DNA from: UBA1794 sp050946375
GTDB lineage: Bacteria > Bacteroidota > Bacteroidia > Bacteroidales > Bacteroidaceae
Reading direction: 5' to 3'
DNA length: 34,089 nt
Assembly (NCBI GenBank): GCA_050946375.1
Contig: JBMNUT010000021.1
Location: 1 to 34,089 of the forward strand
In this document: positions 31,361 through 34,089 of the stretch, one piece after another
How the letters are laid out: every line of letters starts with the position of its first letter
Numbering within the stretch: position 1 is the stretch's first letter
Notes under the pieces: model-generated
What the model was told of the DNA's origin: nothing
Seen by the model: only the letters and a program-made list of their open reading frames with translations
The model's database searches: none
Program-made: the position numbers and the translations under genes

Positions 31361-31924
31361 CTATCTCAGCTTCGCGCGGATGCGGCTCAGACTGACCGGC
31401 GTAACGCCCAGATAAGAAGCGATGCTGCCCAACGGCAAGCGCTGCAGAAACTCAGGATTTTCAGCAAGCAACTGCCGGTAGCGGTCAGAAGCCGTAGCCA
31501 GCAGAAGCGGGATAAGGCGCTGTTCCGTATTCAGCAGCTCCATCTCCGCATAGCGGCGGCCCCAGTTAGCAATATGTATATCCTCGGCAAACAACCGCTG
31601 CAAGTCGTCGCGCTTCAAGGCATAAAGCACAGAGTCTTCCATCAGTTCCACCGTCTCATAGCCCGCCTCGTTGCTGACGTAGCCTTTCATCGAAACGATA
31701 GTAGCCCCCTCCTTGCCAATCCAGAAAGTAACGTCTTTTCCATCGATCAGCGTATAGGCGCGGGCAATACCTTGTTTTATATAGAAGACGTCCCGTTCCA
31801 CCCGCCCCATACGCAGAACGCAATGCCCCTTGGGGTAAGCAGTCTCTGCCAGACAGGCCTTCAGCCGCTCCATCGACGCAGGAGGGAGCGGATAGCAACG
31901 GGCTATGATTTGTTCTATATCCAT
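31361..31924 (-). CDS. Crp/Fnr-family transcriptional regulator
   Basis: A 187-aa regulator with an N-terminal cyclic-nucleotide-binding-type barrel (KGHCVLRMGRVERDVFYIKQ, then GIARAYTLIDGKDVTFWIGKEG) and a short C-terminal helix-turn-helix (LPLGSIASYLGVTPVSLSRIRAKLR, about residues 163-187). It lacks the Cys set of Fnr oxygen sensors and the cAMP-binding Arg motif of Crp, as usual for the small Bacteroidota group. ATG 31924 fits the family; the open frame runs to 32035 without similarity. Target genes unknown. The IS element sits about 180 bases upstream and may alter its expression. Confidence 0.85.
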   Translation of the reverse strand: MDIEQIIARCYPLPPASMERLKACLAETAYPKGHCVLRMGRVERDVFYIKQGIARAYTLIDGKDVTFWIGKEGATIVSMKGYVSNEAGYETVELMEDSVLYALKRDDLQRLFAEDIHIANWGRRYAEMELLNTEQRLIPLLLATASDRYRQLLAENPEFLQRLPLGSIASYLGVTPVSLSRIRAKLR

Positions 31925-32103
31925 CGTACAGCAGCAGTCATTCTTCGTGACAAAGATATGAAAGGCGAGTGCAAAGGCAAGGGAAAACAAGGTTTTCATC
32001 TCGACTATGCCGAGCCCCATCCTATCTTCGCGCAAGCAAAGATACAGAAAATGCCCCAGCCTGAACGGAAAATCGGCACATGTTTCTCAAAAAACAGTAC
32101 AAT

Positions 32104-33076
32104 ACCCGTTGGCGGAATTAAATTAGCGCATATTTAACTCTACCAATGGGGCTCTCTTTTTTATAGTTAATATATTGCAGGATTGTAAGTGCGCTGATTT
32201 TTATGATCATGAACTGGTCACACAATTGTGAGAACAGGGTTTCAATTCTTTTTCTCGCTCTGGCAAAAGCTGGAAATGTCGGCTTCCATTCTTTCTGGTT
32301 AGTTCTGTATGGTACTTCCAATCTGATATTGGCAGTTTCAAACAGATCCAATTGTACCTGAGCACTTATATATCCTCTGTCCCCTATGACAGTACAATTC
32401 TATAGTCCACCTTCACATCCTTCAGGTAATGAATGTCATGTACACTTGCCTTTGTGAGGTCAAAGGAATGGATGACTCCGCTTAATCCACAGACTGCATG
32501 GAGTTTATATCCGTAATAATACACTCCTTGTGATGCACAGTATCCTACCCCCGGTGCTTTCTCAAAATTCTTCTTTCCCATGCAGCAACGCTTGAAACGG
32601 GAAAAACGACATACTTCTATCGGTTTCGAGTCAATGCAGAAACAATCTTCTCCTCCATCAATTTCTGCCGCCATTCTTTCCCGAATTGTATTGCATAGGG
32701 AGGAAGTTATTTTACGTCTGTCATTGTATTGTCTGCGTGATATAAGATTGGGAATTTCAATCTTATATTCCTGTAGCTTTGCAAACAACAATGACTCACT
32801 GTCAATACCGACAGCTTCTGATGTCATATTCAATGCCACTATTTCAAGGTCTGAGAATCTGGGAACTACCCCTCTTCTTGGTACATTTCCTGATTCATTG
32901 ACTAAATTACCGGCTACTTGCTTGCATATGTTCAGAAATTTTGCGAATATTGCATATAGGTTGTGCATACGATATTTATCTATTAAAAGTTTGGTCACCT
33001 TTAATTTGCTAAATATCAATAATATGCACAACTTTTTATACATAAATCTTTTATCAATCTAATTCTGCCAACGGGT
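32104..33076 (-). mobile_element. IS982-family insertion sequence, probably inactive
   Basis: A 973-bp element bounded by 17-bp inverted repeats ACCCGTTGGCGGAATTA (32104-32120) and TAATTCTGCCAACGGGT (33060-33076) with one mismatch. The transposase has the DDE motifs of IS982 (FCIDSKPIEVC, GDRGY). It is split by a frameshift near 32397-32402 and seems to lack about 20 residues near the C-terminus. The insertion separates the Crp/Fnr gene from the SUKH gene. Confidence 0.88.
32118..33043 (-). pseudogene. IS982-type transposase, frameshifted
   Basis: The N-terminal part (33043-32384) covers FCIDSKPIEVCRFSRFKRCC with the first catalytic Asp and CASQGVYYYGYKLHAVCGLSG, ending DYRIVLS at a TAG. The next frame continues IGDRGYISAQVQLDLFETAN with the second Asp and runs to 32118. 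Adding one A in AGAATTGT (about 32397) would restore DYRNCTVIGDRGY. Near the end, FMIIKISALTILQYIN lacks the NYAK...RI segment usual between FMII and KISA in the family, so an in-frame deletion of about 20 residues is likely. Two lesions make this copy dead. Confidence 0.8.
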
Positions 33077-33116
33077 TACAATATAAGCAATTTAACGTGC
33101 CCGTAAGAAATGCATT

Positions 33117-33719
33117 ATGATAGACAAAGCAACCATTGAGAAACTGATGATGCACTACAGCCATCTCGGAACAAGAACGGTAGAAGCTACCGGCGCCGTC
33201 CTTATCGGTCATGCACCTCACATTGCCCCCGAGGCATGGCTGAACAGCATGTACCCCTGTCTTACTGAACAGGAAACTGTCGAACTTGAAAAAGACTTAG
33301 GTACAACCATACCACCCGAGTACCGACATTTCCTGCAAAACATCTCTAATGGGATGGAGTTGCTCGTAAGCACATTATGCCTGCACGGAAAAAGAAGCAA
33401 CTACATACGCTCTTCAACCGATGCCAGCCGGCAACCATTTAATCTCAGCGACATCCAGTTATACGAAAGACCCCAAAACGCATCGGAAGATATGTTTTTC
33501 TTTGCCTCCTACGACTGGGATGGTTCTAAACTGTACATCGACAAGAGGAACAACAGAATATACTTTTGTGAACTATACGACAGCACTCCACTCAAATCAT
33601 GGAATAGTCTCGAAGAAATGCTGCTGGACGAAATACCGCGCCTTTATTCTCTTTTCGATGAAAATGGCGTGGCATACGATAAATCACAATCAACTTTGCC
33701 CATAGGGAAGGACAGCTAA
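33117..33719 (+). CDS. SUKH (SMI1/KNR4) family protein
   Basis: A 200-aa soluble protein. The centre has the SUKH core: LTEQETVELEKDLGTTIPPEYRHFLQNISNGMELL (residues about 50-83), then DMFFFASYDWDGSKLYIDKRNNRIYFCEL and SWNSLEEMLLDEI. SUKH proteins often act as immunity proteins against polymorphic toxins, but many have other roles. No toxin gene is adjacent. It is AT-richer than the core genes and lies between an IS element and an rRNA operon end, a setting that suggests a transferred or orphaned immunity gene. Confidence 0.7.
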   Translation: MIDKATIEKLMMHYSHLGTRTVEATGAVLIGHAPHIAPEAWLNSMYPCLTEQETVELEKDLGTTIPPEYRHFLQNISNGMELLVSTLCLHGKRSNYIRSSTDASRQPFNLSDIQLYERPQNASEDMFFFASYDWDGSKLYIDKRNNRIYFCELYDSTPLKSWNSLEEMLLDEIPRLYSLFDENGVAYDKSQSTLPIGKDS

Positions 33720-33959
33720 ATTAAAATCTATATCCAGCGATACGAGGCTGCGACTTAGGGAAGTAATAAATAAGGGATTTGCCTTGAGGCAATCGGGTCG
33801 TAAATTCAATTAAGAAAGGGTCGCGATTCTGCGTTATTGACGGCTTAGCCATTACGGATAATCCGGCTATTATAAGTTAATGAATTAAGAATAAAGTCCC
33901 TCTCCCTGCTCCTTATTTTCCCATCTGCCGCTGCAATAAGAGCCCGGTCATGCAACCCC
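33720..33959. other. Non-coding stretch downstream of the rRNA operon
   Basis: Reading frames here are short and without coding character. Nothing recognised besides the rRNA terminator that begins at its right edge. Confidence 0.5.
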
Positions 33960-34013
33960 GACAAAAACAATGAGCGCATCAGCAGAGGTCCTGTCCCTCG
34001 ACTGATGCGCTCA
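33960..34013 (-). terminator. rRNA operon terminator
   Basis: Minus strand: the 12-bp arms TGAGCGCATCAG/CTGATGCGCTCA (33971-33982 and 34002-34013) with an inner GAGG/CCTC pairing are followed by TTGTTTTTGTC. It lies about 10 bases past the 5S rRNA 3' end. Confidence 0.9.
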
Positions 34014-34023
34014 ACTATTACAA

Positions 34024-34089
34024 ACGGCGGCGACCTACTCTCCCACTTGCGCAGTACCATCGGCGCATACGGGCTTAACTGCTCTGTTC
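34024..34089 (-). rRNA. rrf: 5S rRNA, 3' part (cut by the window edge)
   Basis: The minus strand reads GAACAGAGCAGTTAAGCCCG, then GCGCCGATGGTACTGC and GTGGGAGAGTAGGTCGCCGCC, the conserved 3' two-thirds of bacterial 5S rRNA. The exact 3' end is uncertain by a few bases. The rest of an rRNA operon must lie to the right. Confidence 0.95.

Larger units (their letters stand above)
32098..33082. repeat. 6-bp target-site duplication TACAAT flanking the IS
   Basis: TACAAT occurs at 32098-32103 immediately before the left inverted repeat and at 33077-33082 immediately after the right one. This is the expected trace of insertion and fixes the borders of the element. Confidence 0.85.

Noticed and set aside
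31924..32035. Longer Crp/Fnr start at 32035
   Set aside because: The extra 37 residues look like chance translation and would put a membrane-like segment in front of a soluble regulator.

Overview
The window looks like a chromosomal segment of a gut-type Bacteroidales bacterium (phylum Bacteroidota). The evidence is gene content and signals: a GldH lipoprotein, a RicT/PSP1 protein with a long basic tail, DUF4290, flavodoxin followed by DUF2023, an ExbB-ExbD-ExbD-TonB operon, a fused ResB-CcsA protein, and repeated TAnnTTTG promoter boxes. The species cannot be fixed from the sequence alone. Most of the window is GC-rich; the first 230 bases and the right end (IS element, SUKH gene, rRNA end) are AT-richer and look accessory.

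Layout. 1-1190: a decayed Fic gene and tRNA-Leu(CAA). 1531-3897 (+): manC and queA. 3907-8328 (-): a metF-holB-ricT-gldH-crcB gene string. 8517-9413 (+): a family 2 glycosyltransferase. 9435-11279 (-): a long-chain acyl-CoA ligase. 11382-17164 (+): an M20 deacylase, a FemAB/GNAT-like protein, a RidA-like protein and a ResB-CcsA cytochrome c maturation protein. 17161-21544 (-): tsaB, DUF4290, murA, rimM and an orphan FecE-type ATPase. 21869-23152 (-): a double beta-barrel protein split by an amber codon. 23614-24584 (+): fldA and DUF2023. 24644-24801: a MITE-like palindrome. 25108-30998 (-): exbB-exbD-exbD-tonB-pstS-like-TPR, an envelope energy-coupling operon. 31361-31924 (-): a Crp/Fnr regulator. 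32104-33076: an IS982-family element with target duplication. 33117-33719 (+): a SUKH protein. 34024-end (-): the 3' part of a 5S rRNA with its terminator.

The most unusual signal is a dispersed family of 21-nt-period, self-complementary repeats (idealised core GAAAAGTGCCGGCACTTTTC) at eight loci, about one per 4 kb. They lie in gene leaders and gaps, form strong hairpins (perfect 13-14 bp outer stems at two loci), and in two genes have become coding: in frame inside the ResB part of the cytochrome c maturation protein, and in the N-terminal leader of GldH. Because the period is seven codons, one unit can enter a reading frame without shifting it. Further points are a MurA with Asp in place of the catalytic Cys, an identically spaced TAGGTATTT motif upstream of the ridA-like and fldA promoters, and an IS copy that appears dead. 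Start choices, promoters and family names are judgements from reading the sequence; no database search was run.
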